DNA of 64,000 bases from contig NZ_JACJSG010000001.1 in assembly GCF_014697625.1 (NCBI RefSeq), positions 247,234-311,233 on the forward strand, read 5' to 3'. The stretch comes from Anabaena azotica FACHB-119. Its GTDB lineage: Bacteria; Cyanobacteriota; Cyanobacteriia; Cyanobacteriales; Nostocaceae. A model generated the notes under the pieces. The model ran no database searches. It had not been told where the DNA came from and was given only the letters and a program-made list of their open reading frames with translations. Both the position numbers and the translations under genes were made by a program. Below, in pieces: positions 18,275 to 26,276 of this stretch; the stretch's first letter is position 1, and every line of letters starts with the position of its first letter.

Positions 18275-19009
18275 ATGAGCCGAATTAATGGATTTGTTGG
18301 CAGACGGAATTTCTTAAGATTAGCTGGTGTGGGTGGTATTGGTATTGGTGCTAGTGCTGTAGGTAGTTTACTTTGGCAAGGAGAAACTGCTGTTGCACAA
18401 AAACCATCAAATCCTCCAGAAAAACCTCAACCAGTGAATCCACAAACTGCTTTAGCTAGGTTACTTGAAGGAAATAAGCGCTTTGTTGAGGGTAAGCGCT
18501 TATACCCTCACCAATCAAGATTACGTTTACAAGAAACTGCTGAAGCGCAATATCCATTTGCAGCTATACTGGGCTGTGCAGATTCTAGAGTACCTTCGGA
18601 AATAGTTTTCGATCAGGGATTAGGAGATTTATTTGTTGTTCGGGTGGCTGGTAATGTTGCCAGTCAAACTGCTATAGGTAGTCTAGAATTTGCTACAGCT
18701 GTGTTAGGCGCACAATTAATTGTCGTTGTCGGTCATGCAAGATGTGGTGCAGTGATAGCAGCCGCTAAAGGTGATCCTCTTCCAGGGAGAATTGGCGTTT
18801 TTGTGGAAGAAATCAAACCTGCTGTAGAAAGAGTGAGAAATAAGACTGGCAATTTAGAAGAAAATTCTATTATTGCTAATGTCCAATATCAGGCGGAAAG
18901 ATTGGGAGAAAGTTCGACCATTTTAAGAGGTTTGATGAAAGAAAATAAACTGAAAATTGTTGGTTGTCGTTATGATTTAGCTAGCGGGAAGGCGACATTT
19001 TTGGCTTAA
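18275..19009 (+). CDS. Exported beta-carbonic anhydrase (second of a pair)
   Basis: 244 aa. Starts like its neighbour (MSRINGFVGRR) with a Tat signal VGRRNFLRLAG and a likely cleavage after TAVAQ; unlike the first it has no lipobox Cys, so it may be a soluble periplasmic enzyme. Zinc site: LGCADSRVP and VVGHARCGAV. GAGGGGA upstream is a plausible ribosome site. The body is very similar to the first copy (FAAILGCADSRVP, IVFDQGLGDLFVVRVAGN identical), supporting duplication followed by different localisation. Role as for EcaB-type periplasmic carbonic anhydrases, by inference. Confidence 0.9.
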   Translation: MSRINGFVGRRNFLRLAGVGGIGIGASAVGSLLWQGETAVAQKPSNPPEKPQPVNPQTALARLLEGNKRFVEGKRLYPHQSRLRLQETAEAQYPFAAILGCADSRVPSEIVFDQGLGDLFVVRVAGNVASQTAIGSLEFATAVLGAQLIVVVGHARCGAVIAAAKGDPLPGRIGVFVEEIKPAVERVRNKTGNLEENSIIANVQYQAERLGESSTILRGLMKENKLKIVGCRYDLASGKATFLA

Positions 19010-19090
19010 GTTTTAATTTCAGTGTTTTTATGGGGAATATTAATAAAGTAAGATTTTTACTTTATTAATAGCTTTCCCAATGGATTTTAA

Positions 19091-19130
19091 GGATAAAAAA
19101 CCGCCGATGCACGCCGATAAACACCGATGG
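19091..19130 (+). repeat. GATAAA/CCGCCGAT repeat, left copy
   Basis: GGATAAAAAACCGCCGATGC followed by ACGCCGATAAACACCGATGG. It forms an inverted pair with 19993-20035 and encodes residues 4 onward of the GxxExxY protein (the KDKKPPMHADKHRW segment). A third copy of the core lies at 61026-61058. Confidence 0.8.
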
Positions 19131-19429
19131 GAGTTGGAGCGGATCACGGAAAGGGTAATTGGTTGTGCGTTTATAGTAGGTAATAGTTTGGGATCTGGGT
19201 TTTTAGAAAAGGTTTATGAAAATGCCTTGGTTCATGAGTTACGGAAGGCTGGATTGTTTGTACAGCAACAGTATGAAATAGAAGTCAAATATGATGGGGT
19301 TGTAGTTGGACAATTTTTCGCCGACTTACTGGTTGAGTCATCTGTATTAGTAGAATTAAAGGCAGTGAGAACTCTGGAAACAAACCATTTTGCCCAATGC
19401 CACAATTACCTCAAAGCCACTAATGTGAA

Positions 19430-19930
19430 GTACCTACACTTCTGCTTTCCTTCGGAACGCTCCGCGAACGCAGTAAGTGTAGGCTTCCTGTCTCATTTGC
19501 CACTGCTCTGTTAGGAACATTGTAAAAACAATGTGCGTTACCAAAAACGCTCCGAGTCTTATGCAGCATCTCTGGGGAAACCCCCTTTATCTAGTCAATG
19601 CTAGAACCCAGGCAGCCGCCCTGCTTCCCAAGGCAGTTTAATTGTTAATCCGAGAATTTACATGGAGTGTGCCTATGCGTCCCAGTGGCAAATTCCCTTC
19701 CCCCTTGCTCACGCTAGTTACCTCCGCAAGCGTCGTACCGCTAGTACAGACGAGATTAATCGCGTCTCTACACGTTTTGTTTACAGCCGTGTGGGTGGGT
19801 CAATGACCATTTATATATTACCATGTACAGTCGGGGGTCAACTCGTCGCCGCCCCGCCATTCATCTCATCACCTCCCTTCCCTACGAGACGCTACGCGAA
19901 CGGGTAGGTGAGAGGCTTCTGTCGGTTTAA
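19430..19930 (-). mobile_element. Non-autonomous IS200/IS605-derived element
   Basis: About 500 bp inserted into the GxxExxY gene, with tnpA and tnpB missing. Read on the minus strand, the left end has ATTAGCTTAAACCGACAG, then AAGCCTCTCACCTACCC and a hairpin closing with GGGAGGTGATGAG. It matches the left end of the complete element at 32179 onward (ATTAGCTTGAACAAAAAG, AAGCCTCTCAC, GAGATGAA). The right end has GGAAGCCTACACTT and AAGTGTAGG as a hairpin, matching the right end at 34004-34033. Both hairpin loops contain the small repeat GCTACGCGAACG or CTCCGCGAACG. The base of the left end follows TTGAT on the minus strand. Confidence 0.75.
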
Positions 19931-19992
19931 GCTAATCAATTTTGGCAATCCCAAAGTCGAAATTAAACGCATCGCACATAATTTCTAAATTT

Positions 19993-20035
19993 CCATTATC
20001 GGCGTTTATCGGCGTTTATCGGCGGTTTTTTATCC
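19993..20035 (-). repeat. GATAAA/CCGCCGAT repeat, right inverted copy
   Basis: Reverse complement reads GGATAAAAAACCGCCGATAA, then ACGCCGATAAACGCCGATAA. Inverted relative to 19091-19130. The stop codon of the PAP2 gene lies in its edge. Confidence 0.8.
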
Positions 20036-21013
20036 TATCTGCATCCTCATCACCCCTGAGTCCTTCCTAAGCGCGTCTTGTAGAACAGCAATGCAGACAA
20101 TTAACCATAATAACCCGGCTGCATAGCCAACCAACACATCAGTAGGCCAGTGTACGCCTAGATAAAGGCGACTAAAACCTATTGCTAAAATTAAAGCAAC
20201 GGTAGAGGCTAAAATTGGTTCGCGCCATTGGGGAAATTCTTTAGCTAAAGCATAGCCGATATAACCATAAACGGCGGTAGAAACCATTGCATGACCGCTA
20301 GGAAAACTGTAGTGAACCGCATGGACTAGATAATCCCACAATGCTGGACGCGCTCTAGCAAACAATTCTTTCAACAGATAATTTAACCCTACTGCGCCGA
20401 CTGTCGTTATACTCAAGCCGACTGCTTCCCGACGACGATTATTATACCACAGTTGCCAACCAAACGCTGAAGAAATTAATACAAAGGGTAGTGGTTCACC
20501 TAAAAAGGTGATGGACTGCATTATCCGGTCAAGCAGGGGACTGTGTATTTTCTGAATTGCTAGTAAAATACTCTCGTCTAGACCGTATGTAAACAATAGT
20601 CCGGCGCTAGCTGCAAAGGTAGTGGCTGTTGCGCTACAGAGAATAACTTGAGAATCAAATTTGTCTTGTGGCTGGACTACAGGCTTTGTGAGGGGGAGAT
20701 TCAGGGAAACTTTTCTGTAATCTAAGATAATACCTTGCAGGAGGGAGGCGATCGCATCCCAGGTAAAATTGGGGTGAAAAACCACCAAGACATTACCCGT
20801 TAAAGGATTTGCATTTGCTTGAGTAATGATTTCCGACTTTGATAGGCGTATTTCGAGATATTTTTTCAGCGCTTCACAACGATAGAGTCCATTTACCTTA
20901 AATCTGACTCTACCCTTAACAGCAGTATGTACTGCTCGAATTAAAGAGTAGCCATTGGATAGATGACCAGGATCATCATTAATTTTTTGTTTGGGCGATC
21001 CCTGTAATAACAT
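20030..21013 (-). CDS. PAP2-superfamily membrane phosphatase with an N-terminal HMA-like domain
   Basis: 327 aa. The C-terminal ~190 residues have all three PAP2 motifs: KELFARARP, SFPSGHA and SRLYLGVHWPTD, with hydrophobic segments between, so this is an integral membrane phosphatase acting on lipid phosphates or diphosphates. The N-terminal ~95 residues (IRAVHTAVKGRVRFKV, LEIRLSKSEIITQANANP, TGNVLVVFHPN) look like the heavy-metal-associated-like domain found at the start of some cyanobacterial P-type ATPases, but without a C-x2-C metal site. This joining of domains is unusual. The substrate is unknown; undecaprenyl pyrophosphate or phosphatidate are possibilities. The stop lies in the repeat at 19993-20035. 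Confidence 0.88.
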   Translation of the reverse strand: MLLQGSPKQKINDDPGHLSNGYSLIRAVHTAVKGRVRFKVNGLYRCEALKKYLEIRLSKSEIITQANANPLTGNVLVVFHPNFTWDAIASLLQGIILDYRKVSLNLPLTKPVVQPQDKFDSQVILCSATATTFAASAGLLFTYGLDESILLAIQKIHSPLLDRIMQSITFLGEPLPFVLISSAFGWQLWYNNRRREAVGLSITTVGAVGLNYLLKELFARARPALWDYLVHAVHYSFPSGHAMVSTAVYGYIGYALAKEFPQWREPILASTVALILAIGFSRLYLGVHWPTDVLVGYAAGLLWLIVCIAVLQDALRKDSGVMRMQIG

Positions 21014-21340
21014 TCTGCTAGAGGCTAAAAAATAGACTTATATCTCTTAATTTTAGCGACAAGGTTTGTCATCAGGACTAAAGTCCTGAATACGAACTCC
21101 ATATACGCAGAAATTCACCACAGAGGCTTGATATTTACTTTTAAGAATATTGCTTAGGCTATGGAGTCGCTACGAGTTCTGAGAAAACCTGATATAAGCG
21201 AATTATCTATTGTGCCATCTTAGCTTATAACACTCGCTGCAACTCCATAAAATCTCTCAATTGATTGATGAGATACTGAAATTATTCTACAGCAGAGAAG
21301 ATGAGAATCCAACAGAAGCAACCTGATGCCAAAATCTTGG
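21014..21340. other. Short intergenic region with an AGGACT/AGTCCT hairpin
   Basis: 326 bp between the PAP2 and cupin genes. At about 21074-21087 is the palindrome AGGACTAAAGTCCT followed by GAATACGAACTCC; similar hairpins occur near 42172, 52164 and 62331. Nothing else recognised. Confidence 0.5.
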
Positions 21341-21613
21341 CTAATCAAAAGTATAATGTTTCTTCACGTCGCTTTTAATTTCCCATGTACAGGACATTCC
21401 AGCCGGAAAAGTGACTAAATCTCCTTTACCCATTGTTACTGGTTGTCCGCCATCAGGCGTAACAATGACATCACCTGCCAAAAAATAACAAGTTTCTTGA
21501 GTATCATAAGTCCAAGGAAATTTGGAGGCTTCTTTTTGCCAAATCCCCCATTGGTAAACACCTAACTTTTGGAGTATTTCTGGACTGGGTTGATGCTCAA
21601 TTTTGATTTCCAT
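21341..21613 (-). CDS. Small cupin domain protein (cupin_3/DUF861 type)
   Basis: 90 aa, a single-domain cupin. WGIWQKEASKFPWTYD, ETCYFLAGDVIVTPDGG and GKGDLVTFPAGMSCTWEI correspond to the two conserved cupin motifs; the ending VKKHYTFD is usual in this group. Such proteins form small beta-barrels; the metal-binding His residues are mostly replaced, so catalysis is doubtful. It lies 22 bp downstream of the Mo-nitrogenase-C gene on the same strand, so the two are probably co-transcribed. Function unknown. Confidence 0.85.
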   Translation of the reverse strand: MEIKIEHQPSPEILQKLGVYQWGIWQKEASKFPWTYDTQETCYFLAGDVIVTPDGGQPVTMGKGDLVTFPAGMSCTWEIKSDVKKHYTFD

Positions 21614-21635
21614 GTTGTCTGTTCCGGCTTTCTAT

Positions 21636-21983
21636 TTAGCAGTAGGACTGGATGTCTTCTCCACATTGATCTACTAAATAACATAAGGCGCGAAAACGCA
21701 AACTCACAAATTCCTCATATAGAGGATTAAGCTTGCACATAGGAGGAATATGGGCAATTCTGCGACCAAATAGTGTAATGTCACGCTCAAAAGGACACTG
21801 AGCAGGAATTAATTTAGCTATAAAGTGAGCTAGTTTACGATTTTGAATTTCTACGGCATCAATCCATTGACGTAAAGGTTGCCATAAATCTATTCTAGAT
21901 TGAGTATTTTGTTGCTGATTGGCGATGGGGTTAATAACAGCAGATAGGACAAAATGTTCGTTTTTGGTCTTGAGCGCAGTCAT
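21636..21983 (-). CDS. Mo-dependent nitrogenase C-terminal domain family protein
   Basis: 115 aa. The block LRQWIDAVEIQNRKLAHFIAKLIPAQCPFERDI, then HIPPMCKLNPLYEE and LRFRALCYLVDQCGED, is the family named 'Mo-dependent nitrogenase, C-terminal' in cyanobacteria. Despite the name these are small stand-alone proteins, not nitrogenase subunits. Four cysteines (in PAQCPF, PPMCKL, RALCYL and DQCGED) could bind metal. The role is unknown. No nif genes are in the window. First gene of a likely two-gene unit with the cupin. Confidence 0.85.
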   Translation of the reverse strand: MTALKTKNEHFVLSAVINPIANQQQNTQSRIDLWQPLRQWIDAVEIQNRKLAHFIAKLIPAQCPFERDITLFGRRIAHIPPMCKLNPLYEEFVSLRFRALCYLVDQCGEDIQSYC

Positions 21984-22685
21984 AATATTTAGTCTCCTTT
22001 GAGGTAATTAGCTAATGAGCATTTGGATATTTACCATACAATTTAAAGCCTGAATTTGGAGGAATTTGTGAGAATTGATAAACCTGACACAAAACGTTTA
22101 ATTCCAGGGATTTTGTAGGTAAATAGGATTATCTTATTATTATTTAATCCTACGGGATGAGTAAGAACTGTCCCGTTAAATACAAAATAACAAAGAAAAT
22201 ATAAAAGTGGTATTTCTTTAACTTATATATTGCTGATACTGGAGATAGCGATCGCATATATTAAATTTAAATCTCCTTTACATAAACAACACAGTACCCT
22301 AAGAGACAGTTTTCTCCAGAAAAAACCATTTTTGCTGAGGCTGTAGCAATATTTCCTCAGAGCTAAACTCTACGGACAACTGATTTTAGAGTATGCAGTA
22401 TCAAATAAAATGTTATGTAGATTACATAAGTAGACATGATGTTTATTTAATAAGTTCCCAGTGATGGTAATTTGGTTTGAAAAGAGTGAATCTACTGGTG
22501 TAGAGAGGGGACAGGGGACAGGGGACTCTTAACAGGGAAGGGTATAGAAGAATAGTGGAGTGTACTGATTTTTCCTCAGATTAAATACTATTTTTACATC
22601 CTTTGATAAGCACAAATTAATCTACTTATGCTGATGCTTTATCAAAACTTGAAAAAATTGACATATTTACCTTAAAAAATGTCTT
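21984..22685. other. Intergenic region without recognised genes
   Basis: About 700 bp, AT-rich, with one HIP1 octamer near 22249 and a short GGGGACA tandem repeat near 22505-22530. It probably contains the promoter of the Mo-nitrogenase-C/cupin pair. No coding sequence or RNA gene that I can support. Confidence 0.5.
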
Positions 22686-25211
22686 TTATCTAATTCCAAT
22701 GCTCAACTTTTGTCTGCCTCCCAAGGCAAGTAGCCAGACTAATACTACAATCCAATGGATGAGGGCGATCGCCCACAAGGAACCTGTTAAACCATAGGCT
22801 ATTGTACATGACAAACCTAAAAGTCCGGTTAAGGTGAGAAATATGGGATGGAAAAATGTGGGAAATCCTTCCTTGTAGAAGGTTTTGGCGTTGAGGGGAT
22901 GGTAAAGGAGGAAGAGGAGGACTATTAAACCAGCCCATAATGTCCATCCATACCAGTTAATTACTTCTAGGGGATGGGGAAGCGGTAATACGCGGAAGGC
23001 TATTTCTTCAGTTAGGGCGGGAAATATGAGGGTGCGTAATATTATCGCTAGTTGGTACAAGGGTTTGCTAGGGGTGAAACTCCAAGACAAAAAGCCGGAA
23101 CGTAAGCCTATAGGTAAAGCGATCGCACTATATATTAAGACTATTACCCCGACGATCAGCCAATCTCGCAGATTTGGCATGACCAAAGATGCTAGTAGTC
23201 GGTTTAATAAAGTGGGTATGGGTGCAATGTTGGTGAAGGGGATCGTGATCAGACCTAATCCCAGTGTGGGCGCTACGGGGGCGATATCTGGGTTATCTCC
23301 GCCAATTTGATTGGTACGCAAAAACCAGAGTTTAGCACCATGTCGCAAAAATAAGGAGGCGAGTTCGTCTTGTGCTTGTCTAGGAACCATTGTACGCCAA
23401 CTTGTTAAGCCTGCCCAAAGGGTGCCATCGCGGAAAGGTGCTTGCTCATCCCCGATCCCCATGAGATAATCTGCGTTACTTTGCCAGTCTGCACGCACGA
23501 TCCCCAAGGGTGTTAGTTGACGTTTCAAGGATGCAGTCAGACTCACCAACTGTTGAAAGCGCAAAGTTTGGGGATCATCAGGATGTTGACTCAACCACTG
23601 TTGAATTGCTGGGTTGGCGGCGACTTGTTCAGTGATTATTTGTATGGCGGTGTAAAGTGCTTGACTAGCATCTTGGACGCAGGAAGTCGCCGGGGAAACT
23701 GTGGCGCTACCAGTACCGTCACCTGTGCGATAACGCGCCATCATTACTTGCAATTGTCGCTGAAATTCTGTCACCGGGGAAAGCTTGATCCCGTCAAAGT
23801 CATAGTCTTGAGTGACTGGGGGAAACTTCATCAATACATCAGAAATGGGTCTTGTAGCTGCCCATCCCCTCTGTAAGTTACCCATATATTCTGCCCAGGA
23901 ATGTCTACCAGAAATGATCCCGTCGGGGTTATTGGCATAAATTTGTTGATACTCGATGGCAAATTGTAGTTCCTTGGTGATGGGGTCATGAACTACTTGC
24001 GCCAGCCCAAAGGCAAAATGTCCGGTGATGGTATATGCAGTGCTACCTTCACTCTTTTTACCACCGATGCCACCAAAGTTATGTAAGACTATAGCGCGAT
24101 CGCCTTCTTGCCAAGTAGATGTGGTAACTGGGGTTGGACTGGGGCGGGGATCAAGTAAAACAGTACGAATTGTGCCTTTGTCTTGGGGTTTAATCTGCCA
24201 ATTCTCAGATTTAATATAAGTTAGCCCTGCTTGTTCCCCTAAAACTACGTATTGCGGTTGCAGTTGTAATAGCGATCGCGGTACTATTGCCTGGACAATA
24301 AACATTCCTTGAGTATTTTTAGCACCATAAATATACCAACCTGCTTTTCCGGCTGGGGATTTCTCTATCTGTCTGGGGGTGGAGGGGGGAATATTTCTAG
24401 TATCAACCACCTGTTGGGGAATTCTGATGGTTTCCGCCACACCATCAAAGTCCCCAGAGGCGGGATTATAATGACGTACAACAAAGAAATCACTGGGACA
24501 GGGGGGAGTACCTGGACAAGTCGCTGGTGCAGGATATTGGCTGCTGGTGGGTTCTGGATGGAGGATTTTTACCAAACCGTAGAACCTTCCGCTTGTCATC
24601 ATCGGTTCATGGGCAATTTGCAGGCTTGGCTGATTACTGTCTGCGACTAACTGGGCATCATCTAGAGTAACAATCACATCATCGTTTGGTCTAGCGCCCG
24701 CCAAGGATTGTAAAGGCCCGACTTGCAGACGACCATCTAAGCGGTATGGGTGGATAATCCCTTGGGCTTGACTTTGCTTTGCGCCATCAGTAAAACTGAT
24801 ATTTCGTTGTACTGCTGGCACATAAGACTGTAACATCGGCTTTTGCCATTCCAAGCGGACAGTTTTACCGACCAGATTTTGGGCTTCGGGTGGCGCTTGT
24901 TGGACTTCCATCCATACCCAATCTGATGTCGGTTGTATTTGCTGCTGATTTGGTAGTATTAATCTACCTACCCACCTGCCTACGGGTTGATAAAGGTTGG
25001 GGTTGATGGTTTGCTGGAGAGGGTAAGACTGTGATTGATGGAAATCCTGAAGTTTGTGAATGGCGTAATTGCTTTGTTTGATGGTAACTGAATGAGGTCG
25101 CGGATGAAACAGCAACCAGGCGATCGCACTTACTAGTACTACAACAACGAAGACCCTAATTTGCCTCATTTTTTGATGCAACCGTTTTTTAGACGGTTTT
25201 TCATTGACCAT
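22686..25211 (-). CDS. Large membrane protein with C-terminal CPBP-like intramembrane protease domain
   Basis: 841 aa. One N-terminal membrane segment (about residues 17-34) anchors a ~600-residue extracytoplasmic region rich in beta-type sequence (GRWVGRLILPNQQQ, VGKTVRLEWQKP). The C-terminal ~190 residues have several hydrophobic helices and the CPBP (Abi) signature: a Glu-Glu pair with Arg in LTEEIAFRVLP, a His in LLYHPLNAKTF, and a late His in IHWIVVLVW. CPBP proteins are intramembrane glutamic-type proteases or related membrane factors. A cluster of four cysteines (PATCPGTPPCP, SCVQDAS) lies in the exposed part. The combination with a very long exported domain is distinctive; substrates are unknown. 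Confidence 0.7.
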   Translation of the reverse strand: MVNEKPSKKRLHQKMRQIRVFVVVVLVSAIAWLLFHPRPHSVTIKQSNYAIHKLQDFHQSQSYPLQQTINPNLYQPVGRWVGRLILPNQQQIQPTSDWVWMEVQQAPPEAQNLVGKTVRLEWQKPMLQSYVPAVQRNISFTDGAKQSQAQGIIHPYRLDGRLQVGPLQSLAGARPNDDVIVTLDDAQLVADSNQPSLQIAHEPMMTSGRFYGLVKILHPEPTSSQYPAPATCPGTPPCPSDFFVVRHYNPASGDFDGVAETIRIPQQVVDTRNIPPSTPRQIEKSPAGKAGWYIYGAKNTQGMFIVQAIVPRSLLQLQPQYVVLGEQAGLTYIKSENWQIKPQDKGTIRTVLLDPRPSPTPVTTSTWQEGDRAIVLHNFGGIGGKKSEGSTAYTITGHFAFGLAQVVHDPITKELQFAIEYQQIYANNPDGIISGRHSWAEYMGNLQRGWAATRPISDVLMKFPPVTQDYDFDGIKLSPVTEFQRQLQVMMARYRTGDGTGSATVSPATSCVQDASQALYTAIQIITEQVAANPAIQQWLSQHPDDPQTLRFQQLVSLTASLKRQLTPLGIVRADWQSNADYLMGIGDEQAPFRDGTLWAGLTSWRTMVPRQAQDELASLFLRHGAKLWFLRTNQIGGDNPDIAPVAPTLGLGLITIPFTNIAPIPTLLNRLLASLVMPNLRDWLIVGVIVLIYSAIALPIGLRSGFLSWSFTPSKPLYQLAIILRTLIFPALTEEIAFRVLPLPHPLEVINWYGWTLWAGLIVLLFLLYHPLNAKTFYKEGFPTFFHPIFLTLTGLLGLSCTIAYGLTGSLWAIALIHWIVVLVWLLALGGRQKLSIGIR

Positions 25212-26276
25212 TGATGTTAAATTATACCTTTAAGATTGATGTGGTCAGATTTAGGCGTAAGTGTAACACGATACTAAAACTGTCCGGAAATTTATAATAC
25301 TAGAATTTTTCTGGTACTGAGTTTTTTACTTGATTCCTAACTGTTTTCAGCCAGCAACTTGCTGCTTGTTGTATGAATTAATAGTTTTAAATACTTAATT
25401 TAATATGAGTTTTTAGTATTTTATCTATCAGACATAATTTACTATTTGCAGATTAGTACTTAAGTCTCTACATAAACATCACTATCTGAGAATATGATCT
25501 AAAAAAATGCTGTTTAAGCAGAATTATAATTATCGGATTCATACTTAATTTGGGAAAGATAGGTAGGGTCGGCAGTTCAGCACCCTACAGTTACTAAAAA
25601 AATGCTTTTCCAACAGAATTATGATAATAGTGGTGTTATACCAGGTGACAGGTGACAGGTGACAGCTTTAAAATCTGCTTGGTATCAGGATTTTATGATT
25701 TATCTCTGTCCTCACCTATCGGGGGACTGCTCTATCTACAGAAGAAATAGTTATTTTTCATACAAACAAAGCATGAAAAATATACTTTTTTTAGAAAAAT
25801 ATATATAAAAAAATGCCTTATAGAAAATATGATTCTCTTGCTAGAATGATGCTATCAGCCATCTTGGCTGTACTAGAAACCGTATTGTTTAATACTAATT
25901 AGAAAAATAGTGAGACGACAATCGGTCAAGCTTCCATTAGCTATCATTGAGAAATCCGGGGCGTTTGTATAAATAATTGAATAAATGAGTGACTACTTTT
26001 TTACTAGTATTGTTAAGGTGAATATGTTAGGACTTACGCAAGTGTCATCATCAAATTAACTGTAGGCTGCATCAGCCCCAATAATGTCGTACACATTCTG
26101 TGGATTTTTCACATCTGACGCACCCTAACCCAAGTGCCAGTTGTGTAAGTCTTGTATGTGATAGGACGTAATAAATAATTGTAGAAGTAGAGACAAATTC
26201 TGCATTTTTTAATGCGATTTTTCCAGAAACTTTGTTATACAATTCCACCACCAATCTAGAAAATTTCGGCAAAATC
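25212..26276. other. Long intergenic region with MITE-like copy 4
   Basis: About 1.06 kb, strongly AT-rich. It contains ACAGGTG heptamers near 25645-25665, GTAGGGTCGGCAGTTCAGCACCC near 25563 and the family A element at 26029-26153. No protein-coding signal found. Confidence 0.55.
26029..26153. mobile_element. MITE-like element, family A, copy 4
   Basis: 125 bp from AGGACTTACGCAAGTGTCA to CAGTTGTGTAAGTCTT. Same arms as the others with several substitutions (GTAGGCTGCATCAGCC, CTGACGCACCCTAACCC), so a decayed copy. It ends ~120 bp upstream of the MFS gene start. Confidence 0.83.

Larger units (their letters stand above)
19080..19988 (+). pseudogene. GxxExxY family protein gene, interrupted by an IS605-derived insertion
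   Basis: The N-terminal part (GSGFLEKVYENALVHELRKAG, FFADLLVESSVLVELKAV with D...E-x-K) is a GxxExxY protein, a PD-(D/E)XK-like family of unknown function. The frame continues to 19514 but changes character after NYLKATNVK (about 19430). The missing C-terminus is found at 19935-19988 (INFGNPKVEIKRIAHNF, then stop), in a different frame position. Between them lie ~500 bp with hairpin ends like those of the IS605-type element at 32.2-34.0 kb. The current product would be 144 aa with a foreign tail and is probably non-functional. Inverted repeats flank the gene at 19091 and 19993. Confidence 0.85.

Noticed and set aside
19662..19907. 81-codon frame inside the IS605-derived insertion
   Set aside because: It runs through hairpin and repeat sequence and matches no transposase; treated as non-coding element DNA.
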